Below are positions 35,603 through 44,152 of a stretch of DNA of 64,000 nucleotides, in pieces; the stretch's first letter is position 1, and every line of letters starts with the position of its first letter. A model generated the notes under the pieces. It was not told where the DNA came from and made no database searches. It worked only from the letters and a program-made list of their open reading frames with translations. Source of the stretch: Rhizobium sp. CSW-27 (lineage in GTDB: Bacteria > Pseudomonadota > Alphaproteobacteria > Rhizobiales > Rhizobiaceae); the NCBI RefSeq assembly GCF_018760785.1, contig NZ_JAHHZO010000008.1, forward strand, positions 1 to 64,000, read 5' to 3'. The position numbers and the translations under genes are program-made.

Positions 35603-37495
35603 ATGAGGTTGCCGGATGCCACACGGGGACCCATCGTGACCAGATCGACCTTTGCCGCGCTGGCGGCCCGCGCCACCGTAACGCCTTCCGGCCCCTTCGC
35701 CCGCTTCCTGCCAGCCCTTGCCGCCTATGCGAGCCTGACGATTGCCGGCATCCTGCTGCTGGCGCTTCCGGGCGCGGGCGATCATGTCGGCCCGCTGAGC
35801 GGCGACACGCTGCGCCTCCTGCAGCTGCGCGATCTTCTCGCCGGCCAGGGCTGGTTCGACCTCACGCAATATCGCCTCGGTCCGGAGGGCGGCACGATCA
35901 TCGGCCTGTCGCGGCTGGTCGACCTGCCGATTGCAGGTCTGATCCGGTTGTTTGCGGTGTTCGGGCAACCGCCGCTCGCAGCCGAAGCGCTGGCGCTCAC
36001 CGTCTGGCCGCTCACCATTGCCACGCTGTTCATTGCGGCTGCCGGCTTTGGCGGGCGCCAGCTTGCTGGCATGATCGGTATGCATGTGGCCTTCGGCCTA
36101 GCCAGCCTTTACGCCTTCACCTCGTTGCGTTTCTATCCGGGCGCCATCGACCAGGCCAGTGTGCAGATGCTTGTGCTGCTCGCACTCGCCGGCCTGCTGA
36201 TCGAGCGCCGCCGCTCGGCCGCGGCGCATGGCATGGCCGGCGTGCTGGCGGCCCTCCTGCTCGCGATCGGGCCCGAAACCGCGCCGCTGGTCGCCGCAGC
36301 CTCGCTCGGCGTTGCGCTGCAATGGGCCTGGCATGGCCAAGCCTTCGGCCGCGCCGCCCGCGCCTTCGGGCTTGGCCTCGCCCTTGCCGTTACCGCCGCC
36401 CTTGTCGCGACCGTCCCGCCGGCCGGCTATGGCCAGCTCCGCTGCGGGGGCTTCTCGCTTGGCCTTGTCGCACTGGTCGCGCCCGGCGGCGCGGGCCTGT
36501 TCCTCGCCACCCGCCTTGCCGGCTCGCTGTCGCGCAGCCTTCGCCTGCAGCTGGTCGGCGCGCTGGGGCTTGCGCTGGCCGCCGCCGCGCTTCTGCTTGC
36601 GCCGCACTGCCTTGCCGGCCTGTTCTCCAGTCCCGATCCGCTGCTCGGCGATCTCGGGCTTGCGGAACCTGTCGAGACCCGCTCGATCCTCGCGCAGATC
36701 CGGCTGGCGCCGGAGGTTGCCGGCGGTTTCTATGCGGTCGGGCTGTTTGCCATTGCGGTCTGCGTCTTCCGCATTCGCGATCGCCAGCAGGTGGAGGCGC
36801 ATCTGCTGCTCGGGGCTCTGATCCTCGCCGGCTGGCTCCTGTCGCTCCTGCAGCTGCGCTACGCCAGCTTCGCCAACGTGCTGTCGATCCTGCCGCTGTC
36901 CTTCCTGATTGCCGATCTGCGTCGCCTGTCGCAGGCGGAGCCGGAAAACATCAATGCCGGCTTTGCCTATACGATCGCCGCACTCGCCGCCGTGCCGGTG
37001 GTCTGGGTCTTCCTCGGCACGGTCAGCCAGAAAGGCATCGGCCGCTTCATCACCGTCAGCGCCATGACGCGCGCCACCGCACCGCTGCCCCCGGCCGGCG
37101 CCTGCCGCGGCGCCTCCGGCACCGCACTTCTTGCCCGGCTTCCGTCGCGCATGGTCGCGGCCCCGCCGGAAAGCGGAGCCGATATCCTGCGCTTCACCCG
37201 CCACCGGGTGCTGGCCGTTGCCGGTCCCGTACCGGGCGCCGACCAGGCGGACGGCCGGCAGACACTGCTGCAGATCGGCCTTTCCCCGGAAAGGCAGGCG
37301 CTTGACCTGCTGCGCGGCGCAAATGTGGCGCTGCTTGCATTTTGCCCGACGGACGAGGAGACGGTGGCGATTGCCCGCACGCACCCGGACGGGCTCTATG
37401 CGGGGCTTCTCAAGGGAAATGTCCCGGATGATCTGCGGCTGGTCGCGCCGCCGAAACCCGGCGATCTCGCGATCTATGCGGTGCGGCCAAGATAG
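35603..37495 (+). CDS. polytopic membrane protein, GT-C-like, unknown function
   Basis: This 630-residue protein has about ten hydrophobic segments spread over residues 35-480 and a C-terminal soluble region of about 130 residues (CRGASGTALLARLPSRMVAA onward). The first extracytoplasmic loop has GDTLRLLQLRDLLAGQGWFD, reminiscent of the acidic loop of GT-C glycosyltransferases, and RYASFANVLSILPLSFLIAD later. I know of no assigned role; similar rhizobial proteins are often given an unreliable AcrB-like label. The ATG at 35603 lacks a good ribosome site; a GTG at 35636 is an alternative. It is monocistronic. Inference: transfer or handling of lipid-linked sugars. Confidence 0.65.
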   Translation: MRLPDATRGPIVTRSTFAALAARATVTPSGPFARFLPALAAYASLTIAGILLLALPGAGDHVGPLSGDTLRLLQLRDLLAGQGWFDLTQYRLGPEGGTIIGLSRLVDLPIAGLIRLFAVFGQPPLAAEALALTVWPLTIATLFIAAAGFGGRQLAGMIGMHVAFGLASLYAFTSLRFYPGAIDQASVQMLVLLALAGLLIERRRSAAAHGMAGVLAALLLAIGPETAPLVAAASLGVALQWAWHGQAFGRAARAFGLGLALAVTAALVATVPPAGYGQLRCGGFSLGLVALVAPGGAGLFLATRLAGSLSRSLRLQLVGALGLALAAAALLLAPHCLAGLFSSPDPLLGDLGLAEPVETRSILAQIRLAPEVAGGFYAVGLFAIAVCVFRIRDRQQVEAHLLLGALILAGWLLSLLQLRYASFANVLSILPLSFLIADLRRLSQAEPENINAGFAYTIAALAAVPVVWVFLGTVSQKGIGRFITVSAMTRATAPLPPAGACRGASGTALLARLPSRMVAAPPESGADILRFTRHRVLAVAGPVPGADQADGRQTLLQIGLSPERQALDLLRGANVALLAFCPTDEETVAIARTHPDGLYAGLLKGNVPDDLRLVAPPKPGDLAIYAVRPR

Positions 37496-37552
37496 CGGCC
37501 GGCCGCGGCGTCGCCCGCTGAAACGGGCCGAACCACGTCGGGCGGACAGCCG

Positions 37553-37786
37553 TCAGGCCGTCTGGCGGCGACCGTCGAAGGCAAAGACCGCGCCCATCAG
37601 CGCCATGATGCCGACATTGTAGCCGGCAATCGCAATGCCGAGACTGAGCAGGGAGACCGGACCGGGCGACATCACGGCCGCGCCGGCAAACACAAACAGG
37701 ATCAGCGCCGCAACCATTGCCACGGACAATACGGATTTCAGGGCCCCGGTGGCAAAGCCGATGCATGTAGCCGTCAGAAAGAGCAC
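37553..37786 (-). CDS. small two-span membrane protein, 77 aa
   Basis: The GTG start at 37786 lies 8 bases after AAAAGGAG, a strong ribosome site. The product MLFLTATCIGFATGALKSVL... has two or three hydrophobic segments (VLSVAMVAALILFVFAGAAV, VSLLSLGIAIAGYNVGIMAL) and a short basic tail (FDGRRQTA). It is transcribed towards the GT-C-like gene and away from xseA. Unknown function; the ribosome site and composition support a real gene. Confidence 0.65.
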   Translation of the reverse strand: MLFLTATCIGFATGALKSVLSVAMVAALILFVFAGAAVMSPGPVSLLSLGIAIAGYNVGIMALMGAVFAFDGRRQTA

Positions 37787-38016
37787 GTTCGGTCTCCTTT
37801 TTATCCTCGGTGCGACGGGTCCACACTTAGACGCAAACCTGTAAAAGAGTCCGGTTTGAGGCCGGTTCGAGCCTAAAAGATCGCTCCTAGCTTTAACGCG
37901 CCTTAAAGCGGATAACTCGAATTGTCGTCATTGGTTTCTTGTAGCACCCCGGGAAAACGAAGGTTTCCGCTGCCTCCACGGGTGAAACAGCCTGCAAAAT
38001 GCGCTAGATACGCAGC

Positions 38017-39630
38017 ATGAACAGGCTCTTCTCCTCCGATCCCCAGACCAATCTGGCAGAGCAAACTGTCTCGGAGCTTTCGGGATCGATCAAACGCACG
38101 GTTGAAACCGCCTTCGATCACGTTCGTGTGCGCGGCGAGATTTCCGGCTATCGTGGGCCGCATTCCTCCGGCCATGCCTATTTCGCCCTGAAGGATGACA
38201 AGGCGCGCATCGATGCGGTGATCTGGAAAGGCAGCTTCTCCAAGCTGAAGTTCCGCCCGGAAGAGGGCATGGAGGTGATCGCCACCGGCAAGGTCACCAC
38301 CTTTCCGGGTTCATCGAAATACCAGATCGTCATCGAGGCGCTGGAACCGGCCGGCGCCGGCGCGCTGATGGCCCTCATCGAGGAGCGCAAGCGCAAGCTC
38401 GGCGCCGAAGGCCTGTTCGATCCGGCGCGCAAGCGGCCGCTGCCCTTCATGCCGCAGGTGATCGGCGTCGTCACCTCGCCGACCGGCGCCGTCATCCGCG
38501 ATATCCTGCACCGCATCACCGATCGCTTTCCGGTGCATGTCATCGTCTGGCCGGTCAAGGTGCAGGGCGAAGGCTCGGGCGACGAGGTGGCCAATGCGAT
38601 CCGCGGCTTCAACGGGCTCGATCCGCTGGGTCCCATCCGGCGGCCCGACGTGCTGATCGTGGCGCGCGGCGGCGGCAGCCTCGAGGATCTCTGGAGCTTC
38701 AACGACGAGGCCGTGGTGCGGGCGGCGGCCGACAGCGCGATCCCTCTGATTTCCGCCGTCGGCCACGAGACGGACTGGACGCTGATCGACTACGCGGCGG
38801 ATGTGCGCGCCCCCACCCCCACCGGCGCTGCCGAAATGGCCGTGCCGGTGAAGGCGGAACTCGATGCGCAGGTGGCAAGCCTTGCCGCCCGCCTGCGCGG
38901 CGCATCCAGCCGCCAGATGGAGACGCGCCGCCAGAACCTGCGCGGTCTGGTGCGGGCACTCCCCTCGCTCGACCAGTTGCTCGCCCTTCCCCGCCGGCGT
39001 TTCGACGAGGCCGCCGCCGGTCTCGGCCGCGGCCTCGAACGCACCGCGATTGCCAAGCGCCGCAGTTTCGAACGCGCCTCATCCGGTCTTCGCCTCGATC
39101 TTCTGGCGAGCCGCCTCATCGAGCGCCACCGCCGGATTGCCGACCAGATGCAGCGCATGGATCGCTGGCTGGAGCTGAGGCTGCTTGGCGAACGCAGCCG
39201 CATCGAGCGCGCCGAGGCAAGGCTCTCCGGCCTGCCGCAACGCCTTTGTGGCCAGATCGCCCGCGAAAGGCTGCATCTGGCCGCGCTCACCCGTCAGGCC
39301 GACAGCGCACTCACTCATGCGCTCAGCCGCAGCCTAGCCGCGATTGCCGCGCAGGACCGGGTGCTGCAATCGCTGTCCTACAAGAACGTGCTGAAGCGCG
39401 GCTATGCCGTCATCCGCGGCGAGGATGGTACACCGCTGACCCGGGCGGCACAGGTGGCAACCGGCCAGGCGCTGTCCCTGCAGTTTGCCGATGGCGCCGT
39501 TTCCGCCACCGCCGGTGCTGCAGCGGAACCGACCCCGCCCGCACCGGCCGCCCCCTCTTCGCCTGCACCCCGCAAGCGCACTGCAAGGCCCGCACCGGAA
39601 AAGGGACCGGATCAGGGGAGCCTGTTCTGA
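38017..39630 (+). CDS. xseA: exodeoxyribonuclease VII large subunit
   Basis: This 537-residue nuclease subunit, with XseB, degrades single-stranded DNA to oligonucleotides. The N-terminal OB fold is [20 protein letters not shown]; the catalytic domain shows [29 protein letters not shown] followed by [10 protein letters not shown], and [20 protein letters not shown] with PTPTGAAE. A long helical region follows, and an Ala/Pro/Ser-rich basic tail ends the protein, longer than in E. coli XseA (456 aa). It is followed after 3 bases by the reductase gene. No xseB is seen in the window. Confidence 0.95.
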   Translation: MNRLFSSDPQTNLAEQTVSELSGSIKRTVETAFDHVRVRGEISGYRGPHSSGHAYFALKDDKARIDAVIWKGSFSKLKFRPEEGMEVIATGKVTTFPGSSKYQIVIEALEPAGAGALMALIEERKRKLGAEGLFDPARKRPLPFMPQVIGVVTSPTGAVIRDILHRITDRFPVHVIVWPVKVQGEGSGDEVANAIRGFNGLDPLGPIRRPDVLIVARGGGSLEDLWSFNDEAVVRAAADSAIPLISAVGHETDWTLIDYAADVRAPTPTGAAEMAVPVKAELDAQVASLAARLRGASSRQMETRRQNLRGLVRALPSLDQLLALPRRRFDEAAAGLGRGLERTAIAKRRSFERASSGLRLDLLASRLIERHRRIADQMQRMDRWLELRLLGERSRIERAEARLSGLPQRLCGQIARERLHLAALTRQADSALTHALSRSLAAIAAQDRVLQSLSYKNVLKRGYAVIRGEDGTPLTRAAQVATGQALSLQFADGAVSATAGAAAEPTPPAPAAPSSPAPRKRTARPAPEKGPDQGSLF

Positions 39631-39633
39631 CCC

Positions 39634-40230
39634 ATGCGCCGGCACGTGCTGATCGTTCTTGCCCACCCTCTGCCCGAGAGCTTCGCCGCCTCCGTTGCGG
39701 ACACGGTGGCGCAGACGCTGCACAACAAGGGGCACACGGTCGATCTGCTCGACCTCTACCGCGAGGATTTCGACCCGCGCCTTTCGGAGCGGGAGCGCCG
39801 CCGCTATTTCGATCCCGTGGCGGATACCAGCGCGGTCGATCCGATCATAGCGCGGCTGAAGGCGGCCGACGCGCTGATCCTCGTCTTTCCTCAATGGTGG
39901 TTCAACTTTCCGGCGATCCTCAAGGGCTTCTTCGACCGTGTCTTCGCGCCGGGCGTCGCCTTCGAGCATGACCAGGCCGGCGGGCGCATCCGCCCCGCGC
40001 TGCGGAATATCCGCCACCTCTATGCCTTCACCACCACCGGGTCGCCCTGGTGGGTGGTGAAGCTCTATATGGGCAACCCTGTCCGCCGCCTGCTGAAGCG
40101 CGGCATTGCCGCCTTCTGCGCCAGGGATCTGGATTTCCGGATGCTGTCCCTGCATGACATGGACCGCGTGACGCAGGCGCGGCTGACGGCACATCTGGCG
40201 CGCGTGCGCTATCTCGTGGACCGGCTATGA
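39634..40230 (+). CDS. NAD(P)H:quinone oxidoreductase-like flavodoxin-fold protein
   Basis: A 198-residue FMN-binding reductase of the KefF/MdaB-NQO1 family. Features are VLIVLAHPLPESFAASVADT, DLLDLYREDFDPRLS, ADALILVFPQWWFNFPAILK followed by GFFDRVFAPGVAFE, and TTGSPWWV. Members transfer two electrons from NAD(P)H to quinones. It starts 3 bases after xseA and overlaps the SH3 gene by 4 bases, indicating co-transcription. No KefC-type antiporter gene is adjacent. Confidence 0.85.
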   Translation: MRRHVLIVLAHPLPESFAASVADTVAQTLHNKGHTVDLLDLYREDFDPRLSERERRRYFDPVADTSAVDPIIARLKAADALILVFPQWWFNFPAILKGFFDRVFAPGVAFEHDQAGGRIRPALRNIRHLYAFTTTGSPWWVVKLYMGNPVRRLLKRGIAAFCARDLDFRMLSLHDMDRVTQARLTAHLARVRYLVDRL

Positions 40231-40604
40231 CGACCTCCTGGCGCGTCATCGCGGACTGGCAGGCGAGCTATCCGGACCCGATCAGGCTGGCGAAAGGCGA
40301 GCCTCTGGCCTTGTCCGGCCGCACGGACCTCTGGGAGGGCCATCTGTGGCTCTGGGCCCGCGACCGCGAAGGCCGCGAAGGCTGGGTGCCGGATACGCTG
40401 GTCGATCACGGCAGCGGCGGTCCGGTTGCGGCCTTCGACTATTGCGCCATGGAGCTCACCTGCCGGCAGGACGAGGTGCTGTCGGGCGGCCGGCAGTTGA
40501 ACGGCTGGATCTGGTGCCGCGCCGCGGGCGGTGCGGAAGGCTGCGTTCCGGCCGCGCATCTCGCCGCCGTTGCACCGGCCCAGATGCCGCCGCCTTCGCC
40601 TTAA
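40227..40604 (+). CDS. tandem SH3-like domain protein, 125 aa
   Basis: The protein contains two successive SH3-like units: residues about 5-62 (RVIADWQASYPDPIRLAKGE, LWLWARDREGREGWVPDTLV) and about 66-116 (PVAAFDYCAMELTCRQDEVL, GWIWCRAAGGAEGCVPAAHL). Both finish with the G-W/C-V-P-x-x-L/H signature of the SH3 fold. There is no signal peptide, so unlike most bacterial SH3 proteins it is probably cytoplasmic. It overlaps the reductase gene by an ATGA junction. Role unknown; binding to the partner reductase is an inference from the overlap. Confidence 0.75.
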   Translation: MTTSWRVIADWQASYPDPIRLAKGEPLALSGRTDLWEGHLWLWARDREGREGWVPDTLVDHGSGGPVAAFDYCAMELTCRQDEVLSGGRQLNGWIWCRAAGGAEGCVPAAHLAAVAPAQMPPPSP

Positions 40605-40655
40605 AACTGCAATCTGCCGGTTCTATTCTGCCCCTGGACGATGGGGAGGAAGACC

Positions 40656-41768
40656 ATGCGACTGGCATCCTACAATGTCGAAAACCTGTTCGACCGCGCC
40701 AAGGTGATGATGCTCGACACCTGGGCGGAGGGCAGCGAGGTGCTGCAGGCCTTTGCCGAGGCGAACGAAATTCTCGGCAAGCCGCACTATACGGAGGCCG
40801 ACAGGGACAAGCTCGCGGAATTGCTGATCGAACTCGGGCTGGAGAAATCCGACCAGGCGAGTTTCGTCATCCTGCGGCGCAATCGCGGCGAGCTGCTGAA
40901 GCGCCCCCGCAGCGGCGGGCTCGAGATCACGGCAGAGGGCCGCGCCGACTGGGTCGGCTCGCTGGAACTGACGGATGCGCCGGTCGATCACGAGGCGATG
41001 CTGAACACCGCCCGTGTCATGGATGCGCTGAAGGCCGATGTGCTGGGTGTGGTGGAGGCGGAAAGCCGCCCGACGCTGCTCGCCTTCAACGAACAGATCC
41101 TGAGCCATGTGGGGGGCACGCCCTTCGACCATGTGATGCTGATCGATGGCAATGACAGCCGCGGCATCGATGTCGGCATCCTGACCCGCGCCTCCTATCC
41201 GCTGGTCTCCATGGTCAGCCATGTCGATGATGCCATGGACGGCGAGCGGGTCTTCTCGCGTGACTGCCCGGATTACACCCTGGCCACCCCGTCCGGCGAG
41301 CGCCTGCACGTGCTGGTCAACCACTTCAAGAGCAAGGGCTATGGCGATCCGCGCCGCTCCGATGCGCGCCGCAGGCAACAGGCCGAACGGGTCAATGCCA
41401 TCGTTCAGGCTTTGCTTGATGCCGGCGAGACCCATGTGGCGGTGATCGGCGATCTCAACGACACGCCGGACAGCGATCCGCTGGCACCGCTGATCGAAGG
41501 CGGCCTGCTGACCGACGCCTTCCTGCACCCCGCCTTCGATGACGGCGGCTATCCGGGCACCTATGGCAGTTGCACCGCGAGCAACAAGATCGATTATCTG
41601 CTGCTGTCGCAGGCGCTGTTCGACAAGGTACGGGCCGGCGGCGTCATCCGTCTCGGCATGTGGCCGGGAACGCGCCCGAAGAAGTGGGAGGTGCTGCCGA
41701 GCCTCACCGCCAGGGTCAACGCCGCCTCCGACCACGCCGCCCTCTGGGTCGATCTCGATCTGGGGTGA
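40656..41768 (+). CDS. endonuclease/exonuclease/phosphatase-fold protein
   Basis: This 370-residue metal-dependent phosphodiesterase-fold protein contains the family landmarks: LASYNVENLFDRA at the N terminus, ADVLGVVEAESRPTLLAFNE (metal Glu), RGIDVGILTR, LVNHFKSKGYGDPRRSDARR, AVIGDLNDTPDSDPL (catalytic Asp-x-Asn) and NAASDHAALWVDL (final His). No signal peptide is present. ATG at 40656 follows a GGGGAGGAAG ribosome site. It lies 51 bases after the SH3 gene. Whether it cuts nucleic acid or another phosphoester cannot be told. Confidence 0.85.
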   Translation: MRLASYNVENLFDRAKVMMLDTWAEGSEVLQAFAEANEILGKPHYTEADRDKLAELLIELGLEKSDQASFVILRRNRGELLKRPRSGGLEITAEGRADWVGSLELTDAPVDHEAMLNTARVMDALKADVLGVVEAESRPTLLAFNEQILSHVGGTPFDHVMLIDGNDSRGIDVGILTRASYPLVSMVSHVDDAMDGERVFSRDCPDYTLATPSGERLHVLVNHFKSKGYGDPRRSDARRRQQAERVNAIVQALLDAGETHVAVIGDLNDTPDSDPLAPLIEGGLLTDAFLHPAFDDGGYPGTYGSCTASNKIDYLLLSQALFDKVRAGGVIRLGMWPGTRPKKWEVLPSLTARVNAASDHAALWVDLDLG

Positions 41769-41810
41769 GGTCCGGCATCCGATCAGCCGTTACCTTTGGG
41801 GGCTGAATAT

Positions 41811-41849
41811 CCCCTCTGGCTGCCGTCATCTCCCCACAAGGAGGAGAAC
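41811..41849. repeat. dispersed palindromic intergenic repeat, copy B (inverted)
   Basis: CCCCTCTGGCTGCCGTCATC then TCCCCACAAGGAGGAGAAC is the reverse complement form of the repeats at 24199 and 49104, sharing GGGGAGATG-A-CGGCAGCCAGAGGGG. It sits in the 277-base gap between convergent genes, a typical location. The rest of that gap shows nothing recognisable. Confidence 0.6.
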
Positions 41850-42045
41850 CCGCCGGCAAGCCGCTCACTCGCCCTCCAAGGCAGCATGGGCGCAAAAGCC
41901 CCACCGGACACGGCCACGGCACAAGGCATTGCCTGCACGAGGCATTTGCCGCTGGCGGTCTCTTTCCTGTGCCGTCGGGTCCGAAGGACGGGGCAAGACG
42001 CGTGGCGCATCCAGAAGTCCCGCAGGCAGAGGGGGATTTTCGCCT

Positions 42046-42531
42046 TCAGCCTTCGAACGCCGAAAGATAACGGGACAGCAGCGCATCCAGCGCCTCAAAC
42101 TCCGCCGCACTGAGCATTGCCGTCAGACGGTGCTGGTTCGCCACATGCGCGGTCACCGCGCGGTCCACGGTGGCGAAGCCCTTCTCCGTCAGGCCGATCA
42201 GCACGCTGCGGCCATCGTCCGGATTGGCGATCCGCTCCACCAGCCCCTGCTTTTCCAGCTGGTCGATGCGGTTGGTCATGGTGCCCGAGGTCACCATGGT
42301 CGCCGCCAGCAATTCGCCGGGGGAAAGCCGGTGGGGACTGCCGGCGCGGCGCAGCGTTGCCAGCACGTCGAAGCTGGCGCGATTGAGGCCATGCGCGGCA
42401 AGCTCCGCCTCGATCTCGCGCGACAGGTGGGCATGCAGCCGGCCCAGCCGGCCGAGCAGGCCCATCGGCGCGACGTCGAGGTCCGGCCGTTCGCGGTGCC
42501 ACTGGTCGAGAATGCGGGTTACGTGATCCAT
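42046..42531 (-). CDS. MarR-family transcriptional regulator
   Basis: A 161-residue winged-helix dimer. Features are the helical N terminus LLGRLGRLHAHLSREIEAEL, LNRASFDVLATLRRAGSPHR, LSPGELLAATMVTSGTMTNR (recognition helix) and the wing GLVERIANPDDGRSVLIGLT. It is divergent from an EamA exporter gene, with two palindromes between them, so it most likely represses both genes and is relieved by a small-molecule ligand exported by the neighbour. Confidence 0.92.
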   Translation of the reverse strand: MDHVTRILDQWHRERPDLDVAPMGLLGRLGRLHAHLSREIEAELAAHGLNRASFDVLATLRRAGSPHRLSPGELLAATMVTSGTMTNRIDQLEKQGLVERIANPDDGRSVLIGLTEKGFATVDRAVTAHVANQHRLTAMLSAAEFEALDALLSRYLSAFEG

Positions 42532-42553
42532 GCCCGCAGTAAGACGGAATTTT

Positions 42554-42595
42554 ATCTTGACGTCAAGATTTACCCTAATATCTTGATGTCAAGAT
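42554..42595. promoter_or_regulatory. twin MarR operators
   Basis: ATCTTGACGTCAAGAT (42554-42569) is a perfect 16-bp palindrome. ATCTTGATGTCAAGAT (42580-42595) repeats it with one changed base. The centres are 26 bp apart, about two and a half helical turns. The pair occupies the 79-base gap between the marR-type start and the transporter start, where they would overlap both promoters. Confidence 0.85.
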
Positions 42596-42610
42596 AATTG
42601 GAGACCCACC

Positions 42611-43474
42611 ATGAACCGCTTCACCGATACCGCGCTGACCGCGCTTGCCCCGGCCATCTGGGGTTCCACCTACATCGTCACCACGCAGCTTCTGCCGCCC
42701 GGCCTGCCGCTGACCGTCGCCGCCCTGCGCGCCCTGCCAGCCGGCCTCGTTCTGCTGATCATCGTGCGCCGCCTGCCCTTCGGCGCCTGGTGGTGGAAGA
42801 GTTTCGTGCTGGGCGCCCTGAACTTTTCGCTGTTCTGGGCCTGCCTCTTCGTTTCCGCCTACCGCCTGCCCGGAGGTGTTGCGGCCACCGTCGGCGCCAT
42901 CCAGCCGCTGATCGTCATTGCCCTTTCCCGGCTGGTGCTCGGCGCGCCGGTGCGGCTGCTTTCCGTGCTCGGCGGCCTTGCCGGCATGGCCGGGGTTGCC
43001 CTTCTTGTGCTGACCCCGCATGCGGCGCTCGATCCGCTTGGCGTCGCCGCCGGACTTGCCGGTGCCGTCTCCATGGCCTCAGGCACGGTGATGAGCCGCA
43101 GATGGACCCCGCCCGTTTCGCCGCTCACCTTCACCGCCTGGCAGCTGACGGCGGGCGGGCTGCTGCTTCTGCCGGTCGCGCTGTGGCTGGAGCCCGGCCT
43201 GCCCGTGCCGACGCTGCAAAACCTTGCCGGCTTTGCCTATCTCGGCCTGATCGGCGCGGCGCTGACCTACCTGCTCTGGTTCCGGGGTCTTGCCCGGCTC
43301 GACCCCGCGGCCGTCTCCGCGCTCGGTTTCTTAAGCCCGCTCGTCGCCGTCCTGCTCGGCTGGAGCCTGCTCGGCCAGTCACTCGACGCCCTCCAGATCA
43401 CCGGCGTCGTGGTGGTTCTCGCCAGCGTCTGGATCAGCCAGCGGGCCCAGGCCGGCGCCGGCCCCTCTCGCTGA
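42611..43474 (+). CDS. EamA/DMT-family exporter
   Basis: A 287-residue inner-membrane protein of about ten spans in two EamA repeats. The first begins TALTALAPAIWGSTYIVTTQ, the second near LGVAAGLAGAVSMASGTVMS; the ending LGWSLLGQSLDALQITGVVV is typical. The family exports amino acids, metabolites or drugs. Start at 42611, 15 bases after the second operator. It is probably repressed by the divergent MarR protein. Substrate unknown. Confidence 0.88.
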   Translation: MNRFTDTALTALAPAIWGSTYIVTTQLLPPGLPLTVAALRALPAGLVLLIIVRRLPFGAWWWKSFVLGALNFSLFWACLFVSAYRLPGGVAATVGAIQPLIVIALSRLVLGAPVRLLSVLGGLAGMAGVALLVLTPHAALDPLGVAAGLAGAVSMASGTVMSRRWTPPVSPLTFTAWQLTAGGLLLLPVALWLEPGLPVPTLQNLAGFAYLGLIGAALTYLLWFRGLARLDPAAVSALGFLSPLVAVLLGWSLLGQSLDALQITGVVVVLASVWISQRAQAGAGPSR

Positions 43475-43597
43475 GGCGGCCCGCAGGCGGACGAAGAGAA
43501 TGGCCGAAAACGTCCGCTCTTCGTCCGAAGCCCTGCTTTTACGTCTGGTATGAAAGCTTAGACTGAGGCTATCCTATCAGGTACTGGAGAGCAGAAA

Positions 43598-44152
43598 ATG
43601 TCCGATATCGCCCTCATCGTCATCGACGTGCAGGAATCCTTCCGCCACCGCCCCTATTGGGACGAGGCGGATCTGGCCCGTTATCTGGAACGCCAGCAGG
43701 CGCTGATCGATGGCGCCGCCGCGCAGGGTCTACCGATCCTCCAGATCTTCCACGTGGAAGACACCGGCCCCTTCAGCAAGGAGAGCGGCCATGTGCGCAC
43801 CTTCGAGGGCCTCAACATCGCGCCAACCCGGATCTTCGAAAAGCGCCGCCATTCCGCCCTCGTCGGCTCCGGCCTCGATGTCTGGCTGACGACACACGGC
43901 ATCCGCAACCTGATCATCTCCGGCATCCGCACCGAACAGTGCTGCGAAACCACCACCCGCCACGCCTCCGATCTCGGCTTCAAGGTCACCTATGTCGCCG
44001 AGGCGACGCTGACCTTTCCGATGACCGATGCCGACGGCATTACCCGCTCGCCGGCCGAGATCCGCCGCCACACGGCCATGGTGCTAGACAACCGTTTTGC
44101 CCGCATCGCCACCGTCGAGGAAGCGCTCGGCGAGACAAGGCTCGCCGCATGA
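43598..44152 (+). CDS. isochorismatase-family cysteine hydrolase
   Basis: A 184-residue hydrolase. The triad is visible: Asp10 in ALIVIDVQESF, the Lys in IFEKRRHSAL and the nucleophilic Cys in ISGIRTEQCCETTTRHASD (one of the two cysteines near residues 114-115, followed by ETT). Members hydrolyse amides, imines or vinyl ethers (nicotinamidase-like). It shares an ATGA overlap with the downstream GlxA-type regulator, so the two are an operon and the enzyme is a likely target of that regulator. Substrate unknown. Confidence 0.87.
   Translation: MSDIALIVIDVQESFRHRPYWDEADLARYLERQQALIDGAAAQGLPILQIFHVEDTGPFSKESGHVRTFEGLNIAPTRIFEKRRHSALVGSGLDVWLTTHGIRNLIISGIRTEQCCETTTRHASDLGFKVTYVAEATLTFPMTDADGITRSPAEIRRHTAMVLDNRFARIATVEEALGETRLAA

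Noticed and set aside
36098..37384. Minus-strand frame opposite the GT-C-like gene
   Set aside because: Charged, Gln/Arg-rich product without motifs; the plus-strand frame has proper membrane spans.
35603..37495. AcrB/RND efflux pump label for the membrane protein
   Set aside because: Size, span pattern and lack of the large periplasmic loops do not fit RND pumps; a GT-C-like description is safer.
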